From the NCBI GenBank assembly GCA_021772055.1, contig JAETNR010000012.1, positions 44,152 through 108,151 on the forward strand: 64,000 nt of DNA, read 5' to 3'. The notes beneath the pieces are model-generated. The model worked only from the letters and a program-made list of their open reading frames with translations. It ran no database searches and was not told where the DNA came from. The DNA comes from Blautia sp. (GTDB taxonomy: Bacteria > Bacillota > Clostridia > Lachnospirales > Lachnospiraceae). A program made the translations under genes and the position numbers. Of the stretch, positions 1 to 9,329 are shown piece by piece. The stretch's first letter is position 1; every line of letters begins with the position of its first letter.

Positions 1-888
1 AAACTGACCGTCTCCGAAGCTGCTGCCTACGGAATCGAACCCGGCAGCTCCAGCATCTACGCAGACACCGGTGAAGAATTCACCGTAACCCAGGCTCTGA
101 TGGCTGTCATGCTGGAATCCGCCAACGAAATGTCCATTGCCATTGGAGAAGAAGTCAGCGGCTCCTCCAAGAAATTTGTAGAATTAATGAATGAACGTGC
201 CCGGCAGATCGGATGTACAAAAACCCACTTTAACAATCCCAACGGCCTGCCTGACAAATTACACTACACCACAGCCAGAGACATGGCCAAAATTGCCAGA
301 ACCGCCTGGTTCAACCCGCTGTTCCGGAAATTTGCTACCAAGGATCTGTACGAGATCCCGCCCACAAACAAGCAGCCTGAAACCCGCTATCTTCTAAATC
401 ATCACAAAATGATGAAAGGCAGGGATTACGCCTATGACGGCGTTGTAGGCGGAAAAACAGGCTACACCGATGCTGCAGGAAGCACCCTCGTCACATTTGC
501 CAAACGGGGCAGCACCATTCTTCTGGTGGTAGTATTAAATTCCGTCAATGGTGCATGGTCCGATACGGCTGCCCTTTTAGACTATGGCTTTGATAGTTTT
601 GAACGTGTAAACATGAAGGTGGATCTGAACCCGATTCCTGTAAAAACGCTCCCCAGCGAGAAATACATTCTGAAAGACGGCGGTGACGTTTTTCCGTTTT
701 ATTACACCCGCAACGTATATGTATCCGTTCCCAAAGGAGCCGATGTATCCGGCCTCACAACAAAACAGGCCCTGCTGCACGATGCCGCAGGACCCCTAAG
801 GCTGAGAACCAGATATTATTATAATGACCACGCAGTTGGATTGGGCATCCAGTATGAACGGAATATCCTGTCCGATCTGCTTCACTAA
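1..888 (+). CDS. D-alanyl-D-alanine carboxypeptidase (DacF/PBP5 type), 5' end missing
   Basis: Penicillin-binding DD-carboxypeptidase (peptidase family S11) that trims the terminal D-Ala of peptidoglycan stem peptides outside the membrane. The frame is open from base 1, so the start, signal peptide and SxxK nucleophile motif lie before the window. Seen here are the SxN motif (Ser-Ala-Asn, bases 118-126) and the KTG motif (454-462, in GGKTGYTD). About 100 C-terminal residues follow that fit the beta-rich PBP5_C domain. The gene ends at a TAA and converges on the exonuclease gene on the other strand 18 bases away. The family call is firm; the exact paralogue (DacA, DacB, DacF) cannot be told from the visible part. 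Confidence 0.9.
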   Translation, partial: KLTVSEAAAYGIEPGSSSIYADTGEEFTVTQALMAVMLESANEMSIAIGEEVSGSSKKFVELMNERARQIGCTKTHFNNPNGLPDKLHYTTARDMAKIARTAWFNPLFRKFATKDLYEIPPTNKQPETRYLLNHHKMMKGRDYAYDGVVGGKTGYTDAAGSTLVTFAKRGSTILLVVVLNSVNGAWSDTAALLDYGFDSFERVNMKVDLNPIPVKTLPSEKYILKDGGDVFPFYYTRNVYVSVPKGADVSGLTTKQALLHDAAGPLRLRTRYYYNDHAVGLGIQYERNILSDLLH

Positions 889-906
889 AGCACAGAAAAA
901 TGCTCT

Positions 907-1857
907 TCATGTGAGCCTGCGCTTCATCTGCTTTTTCAGGCGGAGGGATTCCCTTTTTTCCCGGAGTTCCTCCGCATCTTCCATTGTTACCACTCTCAAT
1001 GTCTTAACTGCATAAAACTTCTCTTCCTCTGTACGGCGGATCTTGATCTTTCCCCTTACGAACCCATGCTTCTGGCAGACAGAAAGACTTTCATATATTT
1101 TAGAATTGTTCATAAACCACCTGATCTTCCTCTTTGCCGGAATATGGCAGACAGGACAGCGGGTACTGCTTACCTCCCTGTCCTTCATTATTCTTTCTTT
1201 GTCGTCAAATTCTCTGGAAACATAAATATCATATGCAGGATAAGAAATATGGATTTCTTCTTTTCTGCTCTTGGGATTCTGATAAACATCTATGGAATAA
1301 TTGGGAAAAATATAATCCCAGTCAATTTTCTTCAGAACCGCACCTGTATAATAGGCGTCTGCAAGAGCACGATGAAAATCCTCTTTTTTCTCAATATTCA
1401 AAAAATCAATGGCGTGTTCCAGAGAACGTCTGATTCCACGATCCTCAAAACAAATGCTGAATATTTTCTGTACATTATAATATCTTACCGGTCCGGGAAG
1501 CAAATACAGCATTTCATAATATTTAAGATTCCTCTGCAACTCCATTAAATCCTGATTTCCCCAGGTAAAAAAGCACCGTTCGTCTCCACACCATTCCAGA
1601 AATTCCCTGGCAGCCTGGGGAAAGGGGATTCCTTTCATTAAATCCTTATAATTTACATGAATGACTTCATGGATACTGTCATGGATCCAGTTATAAACCT
1701 GCGGCTTAATGAGACGCTGAAAGCTGTCCACTGTCTCAAACTGTTCATTCAGCTTCACAGCGCCGATCTCTATAATTTCAAAGGGAAGACGGCTGTTGGA
1801 ATTCTTCTTGCCGCCCGGGCTCTGATTCCACTCCAGATCAAAAACAATATAATTCAT
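907..1857 (-). CDS. DEDDh-type 3'-5' exonuclease (RNase T/DNA Pol III epsilon fold)
   Basis: Nuclease of the DnaQ/RNase T superfamily, 316 residues. The Exo I motif is FDLEWN (Asp7, Glu9), the Exo II aspartate is near Asp103 (GNQDLMEL), and Exo III is HRALADA (His162, Asp167). This is the DEDDh set that binds two metal ions. After the nuclease domain a C-terminal part carries CPVCH (Cys234, Cys237, His238) and C-x2-H (Cys261, His264). It could bind zinc; this is inferred from spacing only. The start is 4 bases downstream of the nucleoside hydrolase stop, so the two are probably co-transcribed. The substrate (RNA or DNA) is not readable from sequence. Confidence 0.85.
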   Translation of the reverse strand: MNYIVFDLEWNQSPGGKKNSNSRLPFEIIEIGAVKLNEQFETVDSFQRLIKPQVYNWIHDSIHEVIHVNYKDLMKGIPFPQAAREFLEWCGDERCFFTWGNQDLMELQRNLKYYEMLYLLPGPVRYYNVQKIFSICFEDRGIRRSLEHAIDFLNIEKKEDFHRALADAYYTGAVLKKIDWDYIFPNYSIDVYQNPKSRKEEIHISYPAYDIYVSREFDDKERIMKDREVSSTRCPVCHIPAKRKIRWFMNNSKIYESLSVCQKHGFVRGKIKIRRTEEEKFYAVKTLRVVTMEDAEELREKRESLRLKKQMKRRLT

Positions 1858-1861
1858 GAAT

Positions 1862-2833
1862 TTATTCCTTATACTTACCTTTCATTGTTTCTCCAAGCTC
1901 ATAGAGCGCTGTAATAAGATACTCCTGGAATTTCTCCTGATCTGCATCCAGAAGTACTGCGGAGGTCAGTCCCTCTTCATCGTGATCCCACCAGCGGAGG
2001 TCGCATATGGTTGTCCCCCTTGCAGGCCCATCAGCACATTCTACGCTCAAAATAGTTCTTTTTGCAGTAAAAATCTCCGGGTGGAGAAGATACATCCACG
2101 GTACCACATCATGAATGCTCACTTCCCCTCTGTATTTTGCAGAAGTATTTTCCAATACAAAGCCTGCCATGTCACCGCAGATCTTTGCCGCCGGATTTCC
2201 TGACTGACAAAGCTTCATGACCTGATTCCGTTTCAGCGTACATTTCAAAGTTGCATCCAGCCCGCACATCACCAGCGGAATCCCGGATTGGAAAACAATG
2301 CTTGCTGCTTCCGGATCCGCATAAATATTAAATTCCGCAGATGGTGTAACATTACCGCCCATGACCGCACCGCCCATGAAGATAATTTCAAGGATTTTCT
2401 CCTTTGCCTTCGGAAACAGTTTTAAAAGCATGGCGATATTTGTCAGCGGCCCTGTGGCTATCATAGTTACTTTTTTCCCTTTCGGAAGCTCCTTAAGCGT
2501 CCTGTAAAGAAAAAGAACTGCATGTTCTTCCAGGACAGCCCCTGCCGCTTCCGGAAATTCGCACTGTCCCAGACCATTTTCTCCGTGAATCTCCCCTGCT
2601 GATAAAGGCTCCTTCACGATCGGCCCTTCCATCCCTCTTGCCACAGGCACATCAAGCCCAAAATATTCCGCCACATTCAATGCATTCCTGGTCACTTTTT
2701 CAATAGACTGATTCCCGCTCACCGCAGTAATGCCGAGTATCTGAAATTTATCCTGATTCGCAGCCGCATAAGCCAGCGCAATGGCATCATCCACACCAGG
2801 GTCACAATCCACAATAATTCTTCTCTTTTCCAT
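1862..2833 (-). CDS. Nucleoside hydrolase (IunH family)
   Basis: Hydrolyses the N-glycosidic bond of purine or pyrimidine nucleosides to ribose and free base, a cytoplasmic salvage step. The 323-residue length is normal. The calcium/ribose-binding signature DCDPGVDD sits at residues 9-16, ATGPLTN and the NIYADPEAA segment are in the middle, and a late HDVVPW supplies the last calcium ligand. The ribosome site is a run of G (GGGGGA) about 8 bases before ATG. A good sigma-A promoter lies upstream at 2967-2995. It heads a two-gene unit with the exonuclease. The uracil permease further along the same strand also handles nucleobases but is a separate unit. Confidence 0.92.
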   Translation of the reverse strand: MEKRRIIVDCDPGVDDAIALAYAAANQDKFQILGITAVSGNQSIEKVTRNALNVAEYFGLDVPVARGMEGPIVKEPLSAGEIHGENGLGQCEFPEAAGAVLEEHAVLFLYRTLKELPKGKKVTMIATGPLTNIAMLLKLFPKAKEKILEIIFMGGAVMGGNVTPSAEFNIYADPEAASIVFQSGIPLVMCGLDATLKCTLKRNQVMKLCQSGNPAAKICGDMAGFVLENTSAKYRGEVSIHDVVPWMYLLHPEIFTAKRTILSVECADGPARGTTICDLRWWDHDEEGLTSAVLLDADQEKFQEYLITALYELGETMKGKYKE

Positions 2834-2966
2834 ATAGCATTTCCCCCAAATAATTTTCTATTTCTGTAAAATATGTTTTTTTCAATCCATGGTGCTGTTT
2901 TCGTCACCGCAGCGCATCCGGTACATTCAGGCTGCAGTTCTTCTAAACATTCTGTAAGTCCTTTTT

Positions 2967-2995
2967 AGTATAACAGAGATGGTTTCTTCTTTCAA
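2967..2995 (-). promoter_or_regulatory. Sigma-A promoter for the nucleoside hydrolase unit
   Basis: Reading the minus strand, TTGAAA (2990-2995) and TATACT (2967-2972) are separated by exactly 17 bases. This is a near-consensus -35/-10 pair about 130 bases before the nucleoside hydrolase start. It lies in the 304-base gap 2834-3137, in which the only other recognisable element is the htrA terminator. Confidence 0.6.
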
Positions 2996-3074
2996 TATTG
3001 GCATGAATATGTCAATGTTGAAGACATACAGGTGGTACATTTCACTGGGTGGGGACGGGCTCCCGCCAGGCATG

Positions 3075-3112
3075 CAAAAAAAGCCGGCGGATATTGATTT
3101 TCCGCCGGCTTT
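3075..3112 (-). terminator. Rho-independent terminator of htrA
   Basis: A 10-bp perfect stem (AGCCGGCGGA with TCCGCCGGCT, arms 3082-3091 and 3101-3110) has a 9-base loop. On the minus strand it is followed by a run of seven T. It lies 26 bases beyond the HtrA stop codon. Confidence 0.85.
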
Positions 3113-3137
3113 CCTGCTTTCTTATAATTCTGTTTTA

Positions 3138-4580
3138 TTACCACTGGCCAAAGAACTCCTGAATATTGGGAATTTCTTCTGCCTCTGCCTCACCGTCTTC
3201 CCAATCCTCGTATAAATTTCCATCGCTCTCATCTTCAGTACGATCGTCTTTATCTGTTTCTTCCTGCTTATCATTTTCATCAGTAGGGTTCGGGTTCTCT
3301 CCAAGGGTTACGGTAACCTGCTTTTCTTTATAGCCATCACCATCAATCACCTCAAGTGTAAGCTCTACTTCTTCACCCGGTTCATAGTACTCCAGAAAAT
3401 CTACAAGTGTCTGGATGCCCTTCACACGTTTTCCGTTGAACTCCGTAATAATAGTGTTTTTCTTAATGCCTGCCTCATCTGCAGGGCCATCCCCTGTGAC
3501 CTCTGTAATAAAGACACCTGCCGGAATTCCATAAACCTGATTTCCTTCGTCGCTGACAGTATATCCTGTAATTCCTAGAACGCCGTGTTTTCCATCTTCC
3601 ACTTTATCTCTTGGTGTTTCGTTCATCAGATTTTCCAGTACGTCAGCTACATCGGAAATTGCAATAGCATATCCCATGCCTTCCACTTCCGTAGATGCAA
3701 GCTTCGCTGAGTTGATTCCTACTACTTCCCCGTTCATATTCAAAAGTGCACCGCCGCTGTTTCCGGGATTAATTGCTGCATCCGTCTGGATCAGGTTTAC
3801 ACCGTCAGCATCTTCTGCATCTCTGCTGCCTGCGGACTCATCCAGTCTGCGATTCTTGGCACTGACAATACCTGTTGTAACAGACTGTCCATAGCCAAGT
3901 GCGTTACCGATTGCTACAACCTGCTCACCAACCTGCAGGTTATCGGAATCACCGATTGCTGCAACAGAAATCTCATCTAACGTATCATCAGAAATATCAT
4001 CCATTTTTACGGAAACCACCGCCAGGTCACGTACTTCATCATAACCGTTCACAGTTGCTTCGTAAGAGTTTCCGTCAATAAAAGAAACGGAAACCGTATT
4101 TGCATCTTCAATAACATGATAGTTTGTGGCAATTAATAAAGCATCGTCATTCTTTCCAATAATAATACCGGAGCCGCTGCCCTCCACTTCTCTCTGCTGC
4201 GGAGCATAAGACCGTCCGTTTCCATACTGGAAAAGTCCGAAATAATTCTGTACCTCCTGCAGGGATTTTGTTGTAATTGACACAACAGAAGGCATTGCTT
4301 CCTGTACGATTTCGGAAACATCCAGCCCGCCCTTTGAAACCGAAACCTCTTTTTCTTCTTTATCGTCCTCTGAATCTTCCGATTTCGCTTTCGTTCTCAA
4401 AAGGGTTACTTCATCATTCCTCTGCACAGCAGCTTCCACCTGGGATGGGTTACTCAATGCCCACGGCCTGTCAAAGTTTCCTGCTGCCAGACCACCCGCA
4501 ATTGCCACACACAGTCCAATTCCGGCACTTCTCTTCACAATCTTTTTCACCTTTTCATTCCGATTATCTTTATTCATCAT
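3138..4580 (-). CDS. htrA: HtrA/DegP-like membrane-anchored serine protease with PDZ domain
   Basis: Surface quality-control protease of family S1C that degrades misfolded exported proteins. One N-terminal membrane segment (about residues 16-36) is followed by a low-complexity acidic linker. The trypsin-like domain then shows the triad His in ATNYHVIED (about 155), Asp in EVRDLAVV (about 185) and Ser in NPGNSGGAL (about 275). One PDZ domain follows, then a very acidic tail of about 45 residues ending EEIPNIQEFFGQW. An upstream in-frame TTG exists at 4586, but the AGGGAGG site is spaced correctly for the ATG at 4580. Single-gene unit with its own terminator. The CssS/CssR or VanR/S type control often seen for htrA cannot be shown here. 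Confidence 0.93.
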   Translation of the reverse strand: MMNKDNRNEKVKKIVKRSAGIGLCVAIAGGLAAGNFDRPWALSNPSQVEAAVQRNDEVTLLRTKAKSEDSEDDKEEKEVSVSKGGLDVSEIVQEAMPSVVSITTKSLQEVQNYFGLFQYGNGRSYAPQQREVEGSGSGIIIGKNDDALLIATNYHVIEDANTVSVSFIDGNSYEATVNGYDEVRDLAVVSVKMDDISDDTLDEISVAAIGDSDNLQVGEQVVAIGNALGYGQSVTTGIVSAKNRRLDESAGSRDAEDADGVNLIQTDAAINPGNSGGALLNMNGEVVGINSAKLASTEVEGMGYAIAISDVADVLENLMNETPRDKVEDGKHGVLGITGYTVSDEGNQVYGIPAGVFITEVTGDGPADEAGIKKNTIITEFNGKRVKGIQTLVDFLEYYEPGEEVELTLEVIDGDGYKEKQVTVTLGENPNPTDENDKQEETDKDDRTEDESDGNLYEDWEDGEAEAEEIPNIQEFFGQW

Positions 4581-4708
4581 GATCAAATCCCTCCCTGGAT
4601 TTTTATTTATCTCTTTTTGATGATTAAAGTATATTGAGAATTTGTGTTAACTTTGTGGGAAAATTGTGTTTAAATTGTTAAATCCTTACTGCGGTATGGA
4701 AACTCTGA

Positions 4709-4742
4709 TAAAAAGGAACCTGCCATCTACGACAGATTCCCT
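4709..4742 (-). terminator. Terminator of the uracil permease gene
   Basis: An imperfect hairpin pairs GGAACCTGCC (4715-4724) with a mismatched GACAGATTCC (4731-4740). On the minus strand it ends in TTTTTAT. It starts about 16 bases after the permease stop. Confidence 0.55.
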
Positions 4743-4757
4743 TCTCTCACACAATCC

Positions 4758-6008
4758 TCAATCATTCGTTAAATGAAGTTTATCCAAAATATAGAAAACC
4801 AGGCTCAGGATCATACCTACCACGCAGGCAAGCACCATACCTGTAAGCTGTACATCCCCAAGGCTTACTGCAATTCCGGACAAGCCGATGACAAAAATAA
4901 CCGATGTCAGGATCAAATTCCTGGATTTGCCGTAATCCACCTGGTTATCAACCAGGATCCGAAGCCCGGAGGTTCCGATCATACCATACAAAAGAATGGA
5001 AATGCCACCGATTACCGATCCCGGAATGGTACTGATCAGCGTAGCGAACTTTCCGCAGAAAGAAATCAGAACGGACAGTACTGCAGCTCCTCCGATAACC
5101 CAGACACTATACACGCCTGTAATCGCCATAACCCCAATATTCTCTCCGTATGTGGTTGTGGGCACAGAACCAATCAAACCGGAAATCGCAGTGGAAAAAT
5201 TATCTGCAAAAATAGAACGATGAAGCCCCGGATCCTTCAGAAGATCCCTGCCTACGATCTTGCTGGTTACAATCTGATGTCCGATATGCTCGGAAGTGAT
5301 TACCAGAATTACCGGAAGGATCGTCAAAACCGCTTCTGTCTTAAATTTTGCAAGATGAAAATCCGGGACGGCAAACCAGGCAGCTTTCGCTACTTCACTG
5401 AAATCCAGCAGTCCGCAAATTGCAGCAGCAATATATCCCGCAATGATCGCGATCAAAATAGGTATCACCGAAAGAAATCCGCGGAACAGCACCTGCCCGA
5501 AAATAGCAACTCCCAATGTTACAAGGAATACGATCAGGTTTTTGGGATCTACCTTCTCCACACCTGTAAGTCCTGCTGTAGAGGCAGCCGAACCGGCAAG
5601 TTCCAAACCAATCAGAGCAACCACCGAGCCCATTGCAGCAGGCGGAAGCACAATATCGATCCAGTCCGTACCAAACTTATAAATAATTCCTGCAAGAATA
5701 CACCCGCAGATACCTACTACCACAAAACCGCCCTGGGCATATTCAAAGCCATACTTGGCGATTACCACTCCCGCAGGTGCCAGAAATGCGAAACTGGAGC
5801 CAAGATAAGCCGGTGCCTTTCCTTTGGTGATCAGAATAAACAGCAGAGTACCGCATCCATTCATAAACAGAACAATGGCAGGATTGATTCCAAAAATAAA
5901 CGGTACCAGCACCGAAGCCCCAAACATGGCAAACAAATGCTGAATACTTAGAGGAATCATCAGTTTCAACGGAACTCTCTCTTCTACCTGGATGATCTTC
6001 TTTTCCAT
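4758..6008 (-). CDS. uraA: Uracil/xanthine permease (UraA, NCS2 family)
   Basis: Proton-coupled nucleobase importer, about 416 residues with roughly 12-14 hydrophobic segments. The N-terminal segment VPLKLMIPLSIQHLFAMFGA is the NCS2 hallmark for uracil permeases. The central ITSEHIGHQ and GSVPTTTYGENIGVMAIT segments match the UraA substrate site (conserved Glu-His and the Glu of TTTYGEN). The frame extends 38 codons further upstream. The start MEKKIIQVEERV at 6008 is chosen because AGGGGAAAAGG precedes it and it matches family length. No PyrR-binding or other attenuator was recognised in the 120 bases before it. Monocistronic. Confidence 0.92.
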   Translation of the reverse strand: MEKKIIQVEERVPLKLMIPLSIQHLFAMFGASVLVPFIFGINPAIVLFMNGCGTLLFILITKGKAPAYLGSSFAFLAPAGVVIAKYGFEYAQGGFVVVGICGCILAGIIYKFGTDWIDIVLPPAAMGSVVALIGLELAGSAASTAGLTGVEKVDPKNLIVFLVTLGVAIFGQVLFRGFLSVIPILIAIIAGYIAAAICGLLDFSEVAKAAWFAVPDFHLAKFKTEAVLTILPVILVITSEHIGHQIVTSKIVGRDLLKDPGLHRSIFADNFSTAISGLIGSVPTTTYGENIGVMAITGVYSVWVIGGAAVLSVLISFCGKFATLISTIPGSVIGGISILLYGMIGTSGLRILVDNQVDYGKSRNLILTSVIFVIGLSGIAVSLGDVQLTGMVLACVVGMILSLVFYILDKLHLTND

Positions 6009-6134
6009 CCTTTTCCCCTCTCTCTTATGTACTTTTTTGAGTAAATTCTTTACCCACTGAACGCCCTTATTATACCATATCACACCTCCTGCGTACACTA
6101 AGAATTTGCTATATTTTATCATTTAAGTTTTTCC

Positions 6135-7148
6135 CTATTGTCCCCCAATCCGACTATAAACATTCACTGCATCCAGGATATGAAACTGTTCTGTTTCATG
6201 GGAGCCATCCGCTTTTGCCGTAACCAGAATATATTCTTTGCCGTTTACTAATGCCAGACTTGCCAGACACTGACCCGCTTCTTTCGTATATCCCGTTTTT
6301 CCCCCAAGAATCTCTCCTCCGGTCACAGAAGGACTGTCCATATATTGGAACATCGTGCTATAAAAGGTAAAACCTTCCGGGTGCTGCACGGTAGGCTGTA
6401 CGCTATACCTGCTGCCGCAAAAAACCTCCCGAAAATCCTGATTCTGCAAAGCATACTTTAAAAGCACAGCGATATCCCGCACTGTGGAATAATGTTCCGC
6501 CTCATGCAATCCTGTAGAATTACAGAAATGGGTATCTTCCATCCCCAGCTCTTTCACTTTTTCATTCATCAGATCCACAAAGCCGCTTTCTGACCCTGAA
6601 ATCCTGTCTGCAAGTGCAATGCAGCATTCTGCACCTGACGGAAGCAGTACTCCATACAGCAGATCCTTAATGGACGCTTCCTCTCCCGGCTCAAATCCTG
6701 CCATAGAAGCATCCTGCGCATAAAGCCTCTGAAACATCTCTTCCGGAAGAATGATCCGCTCTTCCAGATTGCTGCTGTTCTCTACTGTCAATAATGCAGT
6801 CATGATCTTCGTAAGCGAAGCAGGATAAATCCTCTCCCTGCTGCCGTGCTCCCCCAGGATTTCCCCTGAGCCGGCATCCATCAGAACAGCATTTTGACTA
6901 TACAGTTCCTCCAGATCAACTTCCGCAGAGAAATTTTCATATCCCATCTGAGCCGTACTGTTTTCAAACGATAGGAACTCCGGCCCGCCATTTTCCATAC
7001 GATACAGAATTTCCCCTGCATATCCGTATATTGCTGATACAAATAAAGCAGCCGCCGCCAGCAAAATGCATCTCATGATCCTCCGCCTTCTCCTTCTGCG
7101 CTGTCTTCTGCTCCCATAGTTTTGCTTTTTTACTTTTCTGCCTTTCAT
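6135..7148 (-). CDS. D-alanyl-D-alanine carboxypeptidase, membrane-anchored
   Basis: Second S11 carboxypeptidase of the window, 337 residues. The N-terminus is extremely basic (nine Arg in a row at about 15-23) followed by one membrane segment (about 26-44), so it is likely an uncleaved anchor. The SxxK motif is ASLTK (Ser111, Lys114) and the KTG motif is in LGGKTGYTKEAG near residue 287. The position of the SxN motif reads SGAE (Ser171-Gly-Ala173), so the usual Asn is not there. There is no large C-terminal beta domain. It lies downstream of the VanR/VanS-like pair, separated by a hairpin terminator. Only a weak ribosome site (AGGCAGGA) precedes the ATG. A sporulation-type DacF role is possible but unproven. 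Confidence 0.85.
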   Translation of the reverse strand: MKGRKVKKQNYGSRRQRRRRRRRIMRCILLAAAALFVSAIYGYAGEILYRMENGGPEFLSFENSTAQMGYENFSAEVDLEELYSQNAVLMDAGSGEILGEHGSRERIYPASLTKIMTALLTVENSSNLEERIILPEEMFQRLYAQDASMAGFEPGEEASIKDLLYGVLLPSGAECCIALADRISGSESGFVDLMNEKVKELGMEDTHFCNSTGLHEAEHYSTVRDIAVLLKYALQNQDFREVFCGSRYSVQPTVQHPEGFTFYSTMFQYMDSPSVTGGEILGGKTGYTKEAGQCLASLALVNGKEYILVTAKADGSHETEQFHILDAVNVYSRIGGQ

Positions 7149-7283
7149 TTAAAAATTCCTGCCTTTCTGAGAAAGAATCCCGTTTCGCAGGATTCTCCGC
7201 CTGCGGCGGGCTGCCCCAGGCAACGTAATTTTCCTCCGCATCCTCCCCATACGAATGCATAAAGAATTTATTTAGCAGGAGCA

Positions 7284-7330
7284 TAAAAATCAGCTCCCGC
7301 TTAGCTATCATTTTACTAAGCAGGAGCTGT
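7284..7330 (-). terminator. Terminator after the VanR/VanS-like pair
   Basis: A 15-bp near-perfect inverted repeat has arms 7291-7305 and 7315-7329 (CAGCTCC-GCTTAG pairing CTAAGC-GGAGCTG). On the minus strand ATTTTTAT follows. On the plus strand the following TTTATA is weaker. It separates the two-component genes from the carboxypeptidase. Confidence 0.75.
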
Positions 7331-7395
7331 TTATACTTTAAGATTACATTATTTAATTCCTAAGAAAATCCTAAGATTGCAGGCGGCACACCGGA

Positions 7396-8541
7396 TCACG
7401 ATCTTACAGGAAGTTTCACACAAAAGGTGGTCATCTCATTTTCACTCTCTGCAGTGATCGTGCCCCCGTGCAGCTCTGCAATCTCCCTGGCAATTGCCAG
7501 ACCCAGTCCTGCGCCTCCTGTATTGGTTGCCCTGGCCTCATCCAGCCGGAAAAATTTTTCAAAAATATTATCCAGCTTATATGCAGGTATAGTTCTTCCT
7601 TTATTTCGGAAATACAGCAGCAGATCATGTTCTGTACATTCTGACCATATCCTGATCGGCGTATCAGGATAACTGTAAGCCACTGCATTTTTCAAAATAT
7701 TATTAAAAACCCTCGCCAGCTTCATACTGTCCCCATAAACAGTGAGATTTTCTTCCACACATAATTCTACCGTATTTCCATGAGGCTGAAGGATCGGATA
7801 AAATTCATCCGTCATCTGAACCAGCATATAATAAAGATCTATCGGCTCTTTTTCCAGCACGATCTGCTGAAGATTATACCTGGTAATTTCAAAAAATTCA
7901 TTGATCAGCTTCTCCAGACGTTTTGCCTTATCCAGGGTAATGCCTGTATACTTTATCCTCTGTTCCATCGGAAGATCCGGTGCTTCGTCAAGCAGGCTCA
8001 GATATCCGATAATAGAGGTCAGCGGAGTTTTCAGGTCGTGTGCCAAATAAGCGATCAGGTCGTTTTTCCGCGCTGCCTCTTCCTTCAAAAGCTGTTCATG
8101 CTTCTGCATCGTGGTTTTCAGCGAAACAAGCTGGGCAGCTATTTCCGCATGTTCTTTTGGCAGCGAGTCTGCGGCTGTATCCGTTCCCTGCATATAGTCG
8201 TGGATCTCACCGCTTACCATGGTGATGGTCTTTTTCACCTTCGCCTTTCCGTAAAAATGTACGATTACAAAAATAACCAGAATCCAGAAAATAATATTGA
8301 TACACATGACCCCAAATATCAGTCTTTTGATTCTGAACCAGTCCGTATTTAAAACACTCACTTCATTTTCGCCGTAAAAAGTCTGATATTCTGCATAATT
8401 CTTCATAAACCAGTCTGCAAACATTCCGTTCCATGCGTGATCTACAAAATAAAAAATCCCCCAGCATAAAAGCAGTCCGCCCAAAATGGCTGCCAGACAA
8501 ATTACTGCTGTTTTTAGTAGCTCCCTGACTTTACTTTTCAA
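7396..8541 (-). CDS. VanS-like sensor histidine kinase
   Basis: Membrane sensor kinase of 381 residues. Two membrane segments (about 9-33 and 73-96) enclose a short external loop of about 40 residues. A HAMP-like coil and the phospho-acceptor box AHDLKTPLTS (His168) follow. The ATP domain has the N box NILKNAVAYSYP and G box GGAGLGLAIAREIAE. Size, layout and the FFRLD segment match VanS-type kinases. The start is a TTG inside the last codons of the regulator gene (ATTGAAAAGTAA overlap), so translation is coupled. Despite the VanS likeness there is no D-Ala-D-Lac or D-Ala-D-Ser ligase in the window, so vancomycin resistance cannot be claimed. Confidence 0.88.
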   Translation of the reverse strand: MKSKVRELLKTAVICLAAILGGLLLCWGIFYFVDHAWNGMFADWFMKNYAEYQTFYGENEVSVLNTDWFRIKRLIFGVMCINIIFWILVIFVIVHFYGKAKVKKTITMVSGEIHDYMQGTDTAADSLPKEHAEIAAQLVSLKTTMQKHEQLLKEEAARKNDLIAYLAHDLKTPLTSIIGYLSLLDEAPDLPMEQRIKYTGITLDKAKRLEKLINEFFEITRYNLQQIVLEKEPIDLYYMLVQMTDEFYPILQPHGNTVELCVEENLTVYGDSMKLARVFNNILKNAVAYSYPDTPIRIWSECTEHDLLLYFRNKGRTIPAYKLDNIFEKFFRLDEARATNTGGAGLGLAIAREIAELHGGTITAESENEMTTFCVKLPVRS

Positions 8542-9229
8542 TTTTGTAGCCGCACCCCCAGACTGTTTTTATATACCGCGGTTCTTCAAAAGAATCTCCT
8601 AGTTTTTCCCGTAAATGGCGAATATGGACAGTAATCGTGTTATTGCTTTTGCTGAAATACTCATCCCCCCATATCTGTCGGAATAATTCCTCAGAGCTTA
8701 CCACCTCACCTTTTTGCTGGCATAATATGCGCAGAATTGAAAACTCTGTAGGAGTCAGGGATAATGGTTTTTCGTTTAATGTACACTCATGTGTCTTAAT
8801 GTTCAAAACCAGCCCGGAATGGATCAGAATATCCTCTTCCATCCCTGTTCCTGCTGTATTATATCTTTTATATCTGCGCAGCTGCGCCTTCACCCTGGCG
8901 ACCAGCTCCAGGGGCAGAAAGGGCTTGGTAATATAGTCGTCAGCGCCTAAAGTAAGGCCTGTAATCTTATCAATTTCTTCGCCTTTGGCGGTCAGCATGA
9001 TGACCGGATAATGATATCTCTCCCGTATTTTCCTGCAAATCTCAAAACCGCTCATATCCGGAAGCATTACATCCAAAATCGCCAGATCCAGATTCTCACT
9101 CTGAATACATTTCATTGCCTCTGCTGCGGTATAAAACTTATATACGGTAAAATTTTCATTTTGCAGATATACCTCTACCAGATCCGCAATCTCCCTTTCA
9201 TCATCCACGATCAGTATTTTGTCTGCCAT
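8531..9229 (-). CDS. VanR-like OmpR-family response regulator
   Basis: Receiver domain (residues 1-120) with acidic pocket DDE, phospho-acceptor Asp in LAILDVMLPDMSG, Thr in MLTAKGE and Lys in DYITKPF. An OmpR winged helix ends VWGCGYKIEK. The start is placed at MADKILIVDDE (9229). A TTG three codons upstream is less likely, with AAAGGA and GGAGAGG both close before the ATG. The gene overlaps the kinase gene by 11 bases. The pair could act on the downstream carboxypeptidase or on itself; the sequence does not decide. Confidence 0.9.
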   Translation of the reverse strand: MADKILIVDDEREIADLVEVYLQNENFTVYKFYTAAEAMKCIQSENLDLAILDVMLPDMSGFEICRKIRERYHYPVIMLTAKGEEIDKITGLTLGADDYITKPFLPLELVARVKAQLRRYKRYNTAGTGMEEDILIHSGLVLNIKTHECTLNEKPLSLTPTEFSILRILCQQKGEVVSSEELFRQIWGDEYFSKSNNTITVHIRHLREKLGDSFEEPRYIKTVWGCGYKIEK

Positions 9230-9329
9230 CCTCTCCAAAGTCCTTTCTGTAAAAAACTAATTTTGCCTTTTAGCCTATCCGGCCGCTTTCAAACGGTTTT
9301 AAATTGAGCAGTTGAACGATTCCCTGTTC

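Noticed and set aside
4773..5951. 392-residue plus-strand open frame
   Set aside because: Antisense to the uracil permease; composition (Asn/Asp/Arg/Cys-rich) is that of a shadow frame and it has no ribosome site or motif.
6135..9238. Vancomycin resistance cluster
   Set aside because: Only VanR/VanS-like regulators and a generic carboxypeptidase are present; no ligase, VanX, VanT or VanW.
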